Shown: positions 55,727 to 64,000 of the stretch, piece by piece
Layout: every line of letters begins with the position of its first letter
Numbering within the stretch: position 1 is the stretch's first letter
Assembly (NCBI GenBank): GCA_021324795.1
Contig: JAJPIK010000102.1
Span: 62,001 to 126,000, forward strand
Source: Chloroflexota bacterium
GTDB lineage: Bacteria > Chloroflexota > UBA6077 > FW602-bin22 > CADDYW01
Length of the DNA stretch: 64,000 bases
Direction: 5' to 3'
The notes under the pieces: generated by a model
The model's database searches: none
Told to the model about the DNA's origin: nothing
What the model saw: only the letters and a program-made list of their open reading frames with translations
Program-made: the position numbers and the translations under genes

Positions 55727-57162
55727 CAAACGCGGAGATTCGCGCACTCTCGTTGATCGCAGTACGCGATGCCATCGCGGCGGGCGATCTGACGTCCGAA
55801 GCTGTGACCGCCGCGGCGATCGAGCAGGCACGGCGTTTCAACGACGAGTATGCGTTGTTCATCACTTTCACGCCTGACCTTGCGCTCGAGCAAGCGCGTG
55901 CTGCGGATCAAGCGCGCGCGTCGGGAAAGTCGTTCGGAGCGCTCCATGGCGTTCCCATCACGATCAAGGACAACATCGATACTGCGGGAATTCGGACGAC
56001 GGCAGGTGCGAAGGTCTTTGCCGACCGCGTGCCGAGCGACGACGCGACAGTGGTGACCAAATTGAACGCGGCCGGAGCCATCTCGCTGGGCAAGACAAAC
56101 ATGCACGAGATGGCGCTGGGTGGGACGACAACGAATCCGCACTTCGGAGCCACCCGAAACCCCTGGGCACCGGACCGAATTCCCGGTGGCTCGAGTGGTG
56201 GCGCCGCAGCGTGTGCCTCCCTACAGATCGGCTACGCCGCGATTGGTACCGACTCAGCGGGCTCGGTTCGGGCCCCGGCCGCGCTCTGCGGACTGGTCGG
56301 GTTGAAACCGACACACGGACTCGTTAGCTTACACGGCTGCATGCCGACCGGGACGTGGACAACGGATCACATTGGTCCATTAACGCGCTCGGTGGCCGAT
56401 GCTGCAGTGATCTTCGATGTCATTCGAGGCTATGATCCCGCGGATCCCGACTCGGCGCCTCGTGATCCGGAGCCTTTCCCGCCGCTCACGTCTCTGGCTG
56501 GGCTCAAATTCGGACTGCCCGAGAACTATTTCTGGGAAGACCTGGACGACGAGGTGGAGCAGATCTGTCGACGCACGGTTGCAATGCTGATTGACGCCGG
56601 GGCTGAGGTCGTTCCTGTCCACCTTCCAACTGTGGATCTGCTGCCGATTTTACGCCCGTCGACCATGGCCGAAGCGTACGTCTTTCACGAGCCGTACCTG
56701 CGCGAGCACCTGGAAGATTACGGCGAAGACATCCGCTACCGATTACTCGCCGGACAGTACGTTCTCGCGACCGACTACATTCGCGCATTGCGCGCTCGTC
56801 GGCTCGTTATCAATGAGATGAGCCAGGTGCTGACCTCGGTCGATGCCTTGGTGACGCCCTCATCGCCGGTTCCCGCGCAGCCGATTGGCTTCACGTCGAT
56901 CAAGGTGAAGGACAAAGAACTATCGGCTACCTCCGGTATGGGATCGCTGTTCGTTCGCAACACAATGCCAGCAAATCAGGCTGGCGTTCCGGCGATCTCG
57001 ATTCCAGCCGGCTGCACCAGCGACGGGCTGCCAGTGGGGATTCAGCTCATTACCGGCGCTTTTCTCGATTATAAGCTACTTTCAATCGCGACGTTGGTGG
57101 AGGAGATGATCGGATTTGACCCAACTCCGCCGATTCTGAAGGCTATGGAGGCCGCGGCATGA
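55723..57162 (+). CDS. Amidase-signature family hydrolase
   Basis: GVPITIKDNIDTAGIRTTAGAKVF, GGSSGGAAACASLQIGYAAIGTDSAGSVRAPAALCGLVGLKPT. Confidence 0.94.
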   Translation: MTNAEIRALSLIAVRDAIAAGDLTSEAVTAAAIEQARRFNDEYALFITFTPDLALEQARAADQARASGKSFGALHGVPITIKDNIDTAGIRTTAGAKVFADRVPSDDATVVTKLNAAGAISLGKTNMHEMALGGTTTNPHFGATRNPWAPDRIPGGSSGGAAACASLQIGYAAIGTDSAGSVRAPAALCGLVGLKPTHGLVSLHGCMPTGTWTTDHIGPLTRSVADAAVIFDVIRGYDPADPDSAPRDPEPFPPLTSLAGLKFGLPENYFWEDLDDEVEQICRRTVAMLIDAGAEVVPVHLPTVDLLPILRPSTMAEAYVFHEPYLREHLEDYGEDIRYRLLAGQYVLATDYIRALRARRLVINEMSQVLTSVDALVTPSSPVPAQPIGFTSIKVKDKELSATSGMGSLFVRNTMPANQAGVPAISIPAGCTSDGLPVGIQLITGAFLDYKLLSIATLVEEMIGFDPTPPILKAMEAAA

Positions 57163-58175
57163 GCGCACCTTTGTTAATACGATACAAGCGCGAAGTTGCC
57201 CCCAAGCTGGAAGTCGTCCCAGCGGCGTCGCTGCTCGAGATTGATCACCTCGTGGTCGAGTTCAAAACCCGCGAAGGGATCCTGCGAGCCGTGAACGACG
57301 TGTCGCTGTCGCTCCAGAGTGGGCAGATTCTCGCGATCCTTGGTGAATCGGGATCGGGGAAGAGCATGCTTTTACGGACTATCCTGGGGATTCAGGCCCC
57401 CGCCGCGCGGGTCTCTGGCGAGGTGCGGATGCGCGGGGTGAACCTGATCGGTCTCCCTGCCTCCGAGCGCGAGCATATCCGGGGAAGCTGGGTATCGATG
57501 GTGTTCCAAAATCCGATGACAGCTTTGGATCCGGTCTATACCGTCGAAGATCAGATCGTGGAGACTGTGCTTCGGCACACGACGATCACCCGCGCCGAGG
57601 CGAAAGCACGAGCGCTCGATCTATTGCAACTCGTGCACATTCCATCGCCGCAAGAGCGGCTCAAGGCATATCCGTTCGAGCTGAGCGGCGGTATGCGCCA
57701 ACGTATCGTCATTGCGATGGCGCTCGCGTGTAATCCCAGCTTGCTCCTCGCCGACGAGCCAACCACGGCCCTGGACGTCACGGTGCAGGCTCGCGTCCTC
57801 CGCTTGCTTCGCGATCTGCAGCGTGAATTGGGCATGAGCGTGATCATCGTGACACACGACGTTGGCGTGGCGGCAGAGATCGCCGACGAGGTGGCAGTGA
57901 TGTACGCGGGGCGCATCGTTGAGGCGGGACCGGTTGCAACGATCCTCCGCGAGCCACGACATCCCTACACGCGCGGATTGCTGCAAGCAAACGTCCGGCC
58001 GCGGCAGACAGAAAGGCCCGAGGCGATTCCCGGGTCGCCGCCGAATCTCGCGCGCTTGCCGCGCGGGTGTTCATTTGCACCGCGCTGCGCCGTGGCAGAG
58101 GATCGTTGCTGGGCCGGTATGCCCGAGTTGAGGACGGTATCGCCGGGGCACCAGCTGCGCTGCGTCCAATCGTAA
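57159..58175 (+). CDS. Oligopeptide/dipeptide ABC transporter ATP-binding protein (OppD/DppD)
   Basis: ILGESGSGKSMLLRTILG, ELSGGMRQRIVIAMALACNPSLLLADEPTTALDVTVQ, GCSFAPRCAVAEDRCW. Confidence 0.95.
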   Translation: MSAPLLIRYKREVAPKLEVVPAASLLEIDHLVVEFKTREGILRAVNDVSLSLQSGQILAILGESGSGKSMLLRTILGIQAPAARVSGEVRMRGVNLIGLPASEREHIRGSWVSMVFQNPMTALDPVYTVEDQIVETVLRHTTITRAEAKARALDLLQLVHIPSPQERLKAYPFELSGGMRQRIVIAMALACNPSLLLADEPTTALDVTVQARVLRLLRDLQRELGMSVIIVTHDVGVAAEIADEVAVMYAGRIVEAGPVATILREPRHPYTRGLLQANVRPRQTERPEAIPGSPPNLARLPRGCSFAPRCAVAEDRCWAGMPELRTVSPGHQLRCVQS

Positions 58176-58191
58176 ACAGGCTCAACGCTAT

Positions 58192-59901
58192 TTGGTCGAT
58201 GGGATGGGCGAGAAGGGAGTAATGGTGATGAATCGACGATCGCTACTCACACTACTGACTTTGGTACCGGCGGCGACATTGCTTGAGACGGCCTGCGGCG
58301 CCGGCTCGACGAACTCGACGAGCGGAGCGCCAGCGTCGATGGTCACGACGCCATCTGGACAAGCGACAGGTCAGGCTACTGCAACTGGATCGGGTGGAAC
58401 CCTCGTCATCGGTATGACCGCCGGTAACATTCCTTATCCGGATACACCGCCGGATCAGGGATTTGAAGGGCGCCGCTTCGTTGGGTACCAGATCTACGAT
58501 GCACTAGCTCGCTTCAACTTGAATCAGGGCAATACGGTGCCAACCCCACATCCCGGCTTGGCCGAGAGTTGGAAGGTCGCCGAGGATAAGCTGACCTGGA
58601 CTTTTAAGCTACGCCAGGGCGTGAAATTCCACGACGGGACCGACTTCAACGCTGATGCAGTCATCTTCCAAATGGACCGTATCATGAAGAAAGACTCTGA
58701 GTTCTTTTCGCCGTTGCTTTTCGCGTCGAACGCATCCAATACGCTCATGATCGACTCCTACCGAGCGGTCGACCCAGCGACGGTTGAGATCCAGACGAAG
58801 TATCCGTACTCCTTTCTCCCATGGGAGATGGCTTTTATCCTCTTTCCGAGTCCTACCGCTGTCAAGAAGTATGGCAACAAAGAGTATGTCAAGTATCCAG
58901 TGGGCACTGGACCGTTCAAGGTGACCAAGTACGTCGATGGTCAGGTGATGGAGCTGGTGCCCAATGACCGGTATTGGGCTGGCAAACCCCAGCTAGATAA
59001 GCTGATCCTCCGCCCCATGCCGGATCCAGCGGCTCGGCTTGCCGCCCTCGAATCAGGTGGAATCAACTGGGCTGAGGTGCCTCCGCCCGATTCGCTCGAC
59101 CAGCTCAAGCAGCAGGGTTACCAGGTTCTCCTGCGGACGTATCCCCACACGATCATTCTGGTGTCAAATCTATACGAGCCACCATTCAATAATCCGAAGG
59201 TGCGCGTTGCTCTGCAGTACGCCGCTGATCGCAATGGCATGTGTGGCAACTTGCTCCACAATGTCTGCACTCCGGCGACGCAATACATGTACAAAGAGAG
59301 TCCATGGTACGACCCGGCGCCGTCTCTTAACTACGAGTACGATCCCCAAAAGGCGAAGCAGCTTCTGGCCGAAGCTGGTTATCCCAACGGCTTCACCATG
59401 ACTATCGCCTATCCTACCAGCGGATCCGGAAACATGTGGCCGGAGCCGATGATGGAGTTCATGCAGGCGAGCTTCAAGGATGTCGGGGTCGAGATGAAGT
59501 TGGTTCCTCTCGAGTGGAACGATATAATCTCGCTCTATCGGGCGGGATTCGGAGACAAGCAGAACCAGAAGTACAATGGCATCTACTTTTCGGTGGCGCC
59601 GATCGCGCCATCGTCGTTGTTGAGTTTCGCCTCTTGGCGTATTCCTCCGAAGGGATGCTGTAACCCCATGGGCTATCAATCGCCAGAAGTCGACAAGCTG
59701 TTGCAGCAAGCTCAATCGGAGTTCGATCCGACCAAGCAGAACGAGCTGCTGAAACAAGTGATGGACATCGTTGCGAAAGACTCGCCCGTCACGTTTGTCG
59801 TCCACGATCTCAACCTGCGGATATTGTCGCCCAAGGTCCACGGATTTGTTCAGCCGATGTCCTGGTTTGCCGACCTGAATCACGTCTGGGTGCAGAAGTA
59901 G
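58192..59901 (+). CDS. ABC transporter substrate-binding protein, family 5
   Basis: TFKLRQGVKFHDGTDFNADAVIFQMDRI; lipobox-like ETACGAG; first gene after OppD-like ATPase. Confidence 0.94.
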   Translation: MVDGMGEKGVMVMNRRSLLTLLTLVPAATLLETACGAGSTNSTSGAPASMVTTPSGQATGQATATGSGGTLVIGMTAGNIPYPDTPPDQGFEGRRFVGYQIYDALARFNLNQGNTVPTPHPGLAESWKVAEDKLTWTFKLRQGVKFHDGTDFNADAVIFQMDRIMKKDSEFFSPLLFASNASNTLMIDSYRAVDPATVEIQTKYPYSFLPWEMAFILFPSPTAVKKYGNKEYVKYPVGTGPFKVTKYVDGQVMELVPNDRYWAGKPQLDKLILRPMPDPAARLAALESGGINWAEVPPPDSLDQLKQQGYQVLLRTYPHTIILVSNLYEPPFNNPKVRVALQYAADRNGMCGNLLHNVCTPATQYMYKESPWYDPAPSLNYEYDPQKAKQLLAEAGYPNGFTMTIAYPTSGSGNMWPEPMMEFMQASFKDVGVEMKLVPLEWNDIISLYRAGFGDKQNQKYNGIYFSVAPIAPSSLLSFASWRIPPKGCCNPMGYQSPEVDKLLQQAQSEFDPTKQNELLKQVMDIVAKDSPVTFVVHDLNLRILSPKVHGFVQPMSWFADLNHVWVQK

Positions 59902-59903
59902 CC

Positions 59904-60848
59904 ATGATCGCGATAGTCCTGAAGAGACTGGGCATGGCCGTGCCAGCGTTGTTTGGGGTATCAATCGTGATCTTCTTGTTGATCAACGTGCTGCCAGGAG
60001 ACCCGCTTGCGGGTCTCCTGGCTCCTGACGCGACGCCAGCCGATCGTGCCGTGCTGGCCAAGCAGCTCGGATTGGACGAGCCACTTCCGGTGCAGTACGT
60101 TCACTGGCTTATTAACGTTAGTCAAGGGAACCTTGGAGAGTCGTTTTCGCGTCATCGATCGGTAGCGGATCTCATCAAGAACGCGTTCACGAATACGCTA
60201 ATTCTCGCGAGCGCCGCCGCGATGGTAGGCCTCGCCACCGGGTTGCTGCTGGGTATCGTGGCGGCGTTGAAGGCCGGGAGTCCGGCCGATCGGTTCATCT
60301 CGGCGGTCAGCACGATGGGGCTCAGCGTCCCGTCATACTGGCTTGCGATCCTTCTCATCATTATCTTCTCGGCAACACTGAAGTGGCTGCCGTCGGCCGG
60401 CATGCACGGGATCGATGGAGACACCATCGACTTTCTCAAGCACTTGGTCATGCCGTCCATCGCAACGTCGGCGGTCACGGTCGGTATGGTGGCGAAGACC
60501 ACTCGATCGAGCCTGATCGAGACGTTTGGTGACGACTTTGTCCTCACACTTCGGGCTAAAGGGCTCGGGAGTGGCCAGATTCTGATGCACGTCATCAAGA
60601 ACGCTGCCCCGGCAATTATGACAATGGCAGGCCTCCAGGTAGGATATCTTCTCGGCGGCTCGGTGCTGGTGGAGACGATCTTCTCCTGGCCCGGCCTCGG
60701 TTTGCTGATTTTTCAATCGATTCAATCACGTGATCTGCGGGTGATTCAGGCATCGGTGCTGGTGATCGCCGTGACTTTCGTATTGGTAAATCTGGTCGTC
60801 GATCTATTGCAAACGCTGGTCAATCCACGACTTCGACGCGCTAACTAA
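59904..60848 (+). CDS. Peptide ABC transporter permease (DppB/OppB)
   Basis: VSIVIFLLINVLPGDPLAGLL; GLSVPSYWLAILLIIIFS; GYLLGGSVLVETIFSWPGLGLLIFQSIQSRD. Confidence 0.95.
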   Translation: MIAIVLKRLGMAVPALFGVSIVIFLLINVLPGDPLAGLLAPDATPADRAVLAKQLGLDEPLPVQYVHWLINVSQGNLGESFSRHRSVADLIKNAFTNTLILASAAAMVGLATGLLLGIVAALKAGSPADRFISAVSTMGLSVPSYWLAILLIIIFSATLKWLPSAGMHGIDGDTIDFLKHLVMPSIATSAVTVGMVAKTTRSSLIETFGDDFVLTLRAKGLGSGQILMHVIKNAAPAIMTMAGLQVGYLLGGSVLVETIFSWPGLGLLIFQSIQSRDLRVIQASVLVIAVTFVLVNLVVDLLQTLVNPRLRRAN

Positions 60849-60863
60849 CTGAGGTAACTGACA

Positions 60864-61772
60864 ATGAGTACTGTCTCACTTACGGTTGTCCGAGGGCGCG
60901 AGTCGGAAGCGACGGTGACACCGCGGTCCTACTACGGTGAAGTATGGTACCGATTCGTTCGTGATAAGAGTGCCGTTGCGACGTCAGGGCTGTTGCTTGT
61001 CATTATTCTGGCATCAGCTCTTGCGCCACTGCTCACGACCCAAGACCCCTTGCAGGGTAACGTCGCCCAGCGATTGCTCCCGCTCGGCACGGCCGGGCAC
61101 ATGCTCGGGACGGACGAGCAAGGGCGAGATATGCTGGCGCGATTGCTCTACGGTGGGCGTCTTTCGCTCGTGGCAGGGATCGTTCCGGTGTTAATCGCCT
61201 CGGCAATTGGCACTGCGATCGGCGCTGTGGCAGCCTACGCCGGGCGACTCGTTGGAGCAGTGCTGATGCGCATCATGGATGTCTGCTATGCCTTTCCGGC
61301 CATCTTGCTGGCAATCGCGCTCGTTGCGTCGCTTGGCGCTGGCATTCTGAATTCAATTCTTGCCCTGAGCATCGTCTTCATTCCGCCGATTTCCCGGGTG
61401 GCGGAATCGGCCACTCGACAGGTCGTCGTCCAGGAATACGTCGAGGCGGCGCGGGTCAGTGGGGCTTCGGGATTACTGATCATCGTCGATCAGTTGCTGC
61501 CCAACGTCTTTAGCCCAATCTTTGTCTACGCGTCGGGACTGGTCGGATTGAGCATTGTCGCCGCTTCCGGGTTGAGTTATCTCGGACTGGGCGCGGCGCC
61601 GCCCGCGCCGGAGTGGGGTGCGATGCTGAACAGCTTGCAGTCCTCCATTTACGTCCAACCAGCGGTGGTGGCCTTGCCCGGTTTGTTTATCTTCGTGACG
61701 TCGATCACCTTCAACGTCTTGAGCAATGCCCTGCGTGACGCGCTCGACGTCCGAGGGGTGGGCCGAAGTTAG
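60864..61772 (+). CDS. Peptide ABC transporter permease (DppC/OppC)
   Basis: LGTDEQGRDMLARLLYGGRLSLVAGIVPV; EYVEAARVSGAS; LSYLGLGAAPPAPEWGAML. Confidence 0.95.
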   Translation: MSTVSLTVVRGRESEATVTPRSYYGEVWYRFVRDKSAVATSGLLLVIILASALAPLLTTQDPLQGNVAQRLLPLGTAGHMLGTDEQGRDMLARLLYGGRLSLVAGIVPVLIASAIGTAIGAVAAYAGRLVGAVLMRIMDVCYAFPAILLAIALVASLGAGILNSILALSIVFIPPISRVAESATRQVVVQEYVEAARVSGASGLLIIVDQLLPNVFSPIFVYASGLVGLSIVAASGLSYLGLGAAPPAPEWGAMLNSLQSSIYVQPAVVALPGLFIFVTSITFNVLSNALRDALDVRGVGRS

Positions 61773-61793
61773 AGAGTGTGAGGAGAAGATCCC

Positions 61794-62792
61794 ATGCAAC
61801 AGACGTTGAATCCTGAGCGACCGCTCGCCGAGGCGCCGCCCTTTCTTTCGGTGCGCAACCTGCGCAAGCAATTTCCGGTCAGAATCGGTTTCAGGAAGAC
61901 CGGCTACGTCTCCGCGGTTGACGACATCTCCTTCGACGTCCAACAAGGAGAAACGCTAGGCATCGTCGGCGAGTCGGGCTGCGGCAAGTCTACCACGGCC
62001 CGATTGCTGCTCCGTCTGATCGAACCGGACGCGGGAACGGTGATCCTCAACGGCCGTGACGTTCGCAAGATGGACAGGGGCGAAGACAAGGTAGTTCGCC
62101 GTAGTATGCAGATGGTATTCCAGGACCCGTATACCTCAGTCAACCCCCGCATGTCGATTGGCGAAAATGTCAGCTTTCCGATGAAAGCACACGGGGTTGG
62201 CAAAGCGGAAAGGCACGAGCGTGCAGCCCTGTTGCTCGAGCAGGTGGGTCTACACCCTCATCATGCCTCGTATTTTCCGCACCAGTTGAGCGGCGGCCAG
62301 CTCCAACGGGTCAATATCGCCCGGGCACTGGCCCTCGAACCGAAGCTCATCGTTTGCGACGAGCCAGTTTCGGCTCTCGATAAATCGATTCAGGCGCAAG
62401 TGCTTAATTTGCTCAAAGATCTTCAAGAGCAGTTGAAGCTAACCTATCTCTTCATCAGTCACGACTTAAACGTCGTCGAGTACATGAGCGATCACGTTCT
62501 GGTAATGTATCTGGGACAGGTAGTCGAGGCGTGCTCGTCCGAGGAACTATACCGTGAGCCATTGCATCCGTATTCCCGGGTTCTGCTGTCGTCGATCCCC
62601 AAGGTTGATCCCAACTCGTCCGCACCCGTCGAGCCACTCGGGGGTGAGATTCCGAGTCCGCTCAACCCGCCGTCCGGTTGTCGCTTCCGCACCCGTTGTC
62701 CATTTGCTATGGAAGTCTGCGCCCGGGAGCGCCCGATCCTACGCCAGCCGAGCCCGGGGCACGGCGTGGCCTGCCATCTCTACAAGGCGTAG
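61794..62792 (+). CDS. Peptide ABC transporter ATP-binding protein (OppF/DppF)
   Basis: IVGESGCGKSTTARLLLRL; QLSGGQLQRVNIARALALEPKLIVCDEPVSALDKSIQAQVLNLLKDLQ. Confidence 0.95.
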   Translation: MQQTLNPERPLAEAPPFLSVRNLRKQFPVRIGFRKTGYVSAVDDISFDVQQGETLGIVGESGCGKSTTARLLLRLIEPDAGTVILNGRDVRKMDRGEDKVVRRSMQMVFQDPYTSVNPRMSIGENVSFPMKAHGVGKAERHERAALLLEQVGLHPHHASYFPHQLSGGQLQRVNIARALALEPKLIVCDEPVSALDKSIQAQVLNLLKDLQEQLKLTYLFISHDLNVVEYMSDHVLVMYLGQVVEACSSEELYREPLHPYSRVLLSSIPKVDPNSSAPVEPLGGEIPSPLNPPSGCRFRTRCPFAMEVCARERPILRQPSPGHGVACHLYKA

Positions 62793-62806
62793 GTATCGTG
62801 GTGTCA

Positions 62807-63970
62807 CTAACTTAGCTCGACCCGTTCCCCCACCTTCTTCTCGTCGATTTCGATTCCTAATCCTGGCTCGATCGGCAGAGAGAGCGAGCCACCCTCTGGC
62901 TGGACAAAGCGGGTGTGAAAGTGCTGCTTACCAACCTGGGCGCGGATGAGATACTCAGCCATCGGGCAGGTAGCCGGCGATTGGGCAGCAATGACGTTGA
63001 GCGCGGCGTGGAGAGAGTGGCCGTGGGGGATGACGTTGCGTCCGTAGGCCGAGGCGAGGGCACAGATCTTCACCAATTCACTGATTCCGCCGCACCAATC
63101 GGGATCCGCCTGAATCACGTCGACCGCGTCGGCCTGGAGAAGCTGAAGGAAGCCCCAGCGGGTATATTCATGCTCGCCGGTCGCGATCGGCACCCGGCTG
63201 TTCCGACGAATTGCCACGAAGTCGCCGATCCGATCAGGTGGCACCGGCTCTTCTAGCCAACGTGGGCGATACTCGGCGATCCGCTCGAGCATGCGTATCG
63301 CATAGGTCGCATCCCAGCCCATAAAGCAATCGACCATGATCTCGACGTTGGGTCCGACCGCCTCGCGAACCGTGCGGATCAGGGCGACGTTTTTCTCCAT
63401 GCCTTCCAAGCCATCGCTTGGGCCGTGACGGAAGAACCACTTCTGCGCCTTATATCCCAGTTCGACGGCCATCTGAGCGCGCTCGCGCACGAGGCCAGGC
63501 TCGTGGGAAAAGCCCAGCATCGAGGCGTAGCAATCGACGCGCTCGCGGGTCGGTCCGCCGAGCAAACGGTAGATCGGAACGTTATAAACCTTGCCGCGCA
63601 GATCCCAGAGGGCGCAATCGACCGCGCTGATCGCCATCATTTCGTAGCCCTTGCGGGCATGGCGATCTTGTCGATAAAGAAGATCCCAGAGAAACTCACC
63701 CGCCAGTGGGTCCCGTCCCACCAGATGGGATGCCAGTTTTTCTCGGATGATCGTCGCCGTTTCGGTAAAGATCGGGCCGAAGAGGCCACTGATCCCATTA
63801 TCGGTATCGATCTGTGTGTAAACCGCGCTCAGGCGAGTAGCTCGCGTTTGTGATGGTGCCCGCGCGGCGAATTCCGGATAGGCATCGAGCATGCCAACCT
63901 GGCGCTCCTCGCTCGGATCGAGGTCAGTGGGACCGGAGACGCGAAAGCAGCGAACGGCGGTGATTTTCAT
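62807..63970 (-). CDS. Enolase superfamily dehydratase (L-rhamnonate dehydratase-like)
   Basis: MKITAVRCFRVSG..., KWFFRHGPSDGLEGMEKNVALIRTVREAVG, IMVDCFMGWD, WLEEPVPPD, IATGEHEYTRWGFLQLL, NVIPHGHSLHAALNVIAAQSP. Confidence 0.9.
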   Translation of the reverse strand: MKITAVRCFRVSGPTDLDPSEERQVGMLDAYPEFAARAPSQTRATRLSAVYTQIDTDNGISGLFGPIFTETATIIREKLASHLVGRDPLAGEFLWDLLYRQDRHARKGYEMMAISAVDCALWDLRGKVYNVPIYRLLGGPTRERVDCYASMLGFSHEPGLVRERAQMAVELGYKAQKWFFRHGPSDGLEGMEKNVALIRTVREAVGPNVEIMVDCFMGWDATYAIRMLERIAEYRPRWLEEPVPPDRIGDFVAIRRNSRVPIATGEHEYTRWGFLQLLQADAVDVIQADPDWCGGISELVKICALASAYGRNVIPHGHSLHAALNVIAAQSPATCPMAEYLIRAQVGKQHFHTRFVQPEGGSLSLPIEPGLGIEIDEKKVGERVELS

Positions 63971-64000
63971 CGATTGCTCCTCATTTGATTGAGTATGGGG

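Noticed and set aside
1-64000. CRISPR arrays, prophage modules, integrases or transposase genes
   Set aside because: No regularly spaced repeats and no recognisable phage structural, integrase or transposase proteins were seen in the ORF track.

Overview
The window is a gene-dense, high-GC bacterial segment. Gene content, the low-complexity linkers after the SBP lipoboxes and a C-terminal 'YLPLVTR' motif suggest Chloroflexota/Thermomicrobia; this is an inference, as no rRNA or marker gene is present. It is dominated by catabolic and transport operons:
(1) PucR regulator / MFS / DUF2877-FdrA-DUF1116-carbamate kinase-biuret-hydrolase-like-permease-allophanate-hydrolase-C-domain operon (1.8-12.9 kb).
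(2) Leucine/isovalerate-type genes (HMG-CoA lyase, enoyl-CoA hydratase, acyl-CoA carboxylase beta).
(3) Three sugar ABC operons, one with a nonsense-interrupted binding protein.
(4) Sugar-acid, isomerase and dehydrogenase genes.
(5) Hydantoinase A/B.
(6) A two-amidase cluster with small GatC/AtzG-like ORFs and an Opp/Dpp ABC transporter, bounded by enolase-superfamily genes.
The most interesting signals are: the complete putative carbamoyl-transfer/biuret module with a 14-bp inverted operator-like repeat at the divergent promoter; a G-rich palindromic mobile-element-like repeat inserted in frame into two coding regions and found at two intergenic sites; a mutually exclusive hairpin at the tenA start; a one-base frameshift at the catalytic motif of an amidase; an amber-interrupted SBP; an endonuclease III homolog lacking both catalytic residues; a degenerate receiver protein; and a long perfect palindrome inside an oppB gene. 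No tRNA, rRNA or CRISPR array was found.
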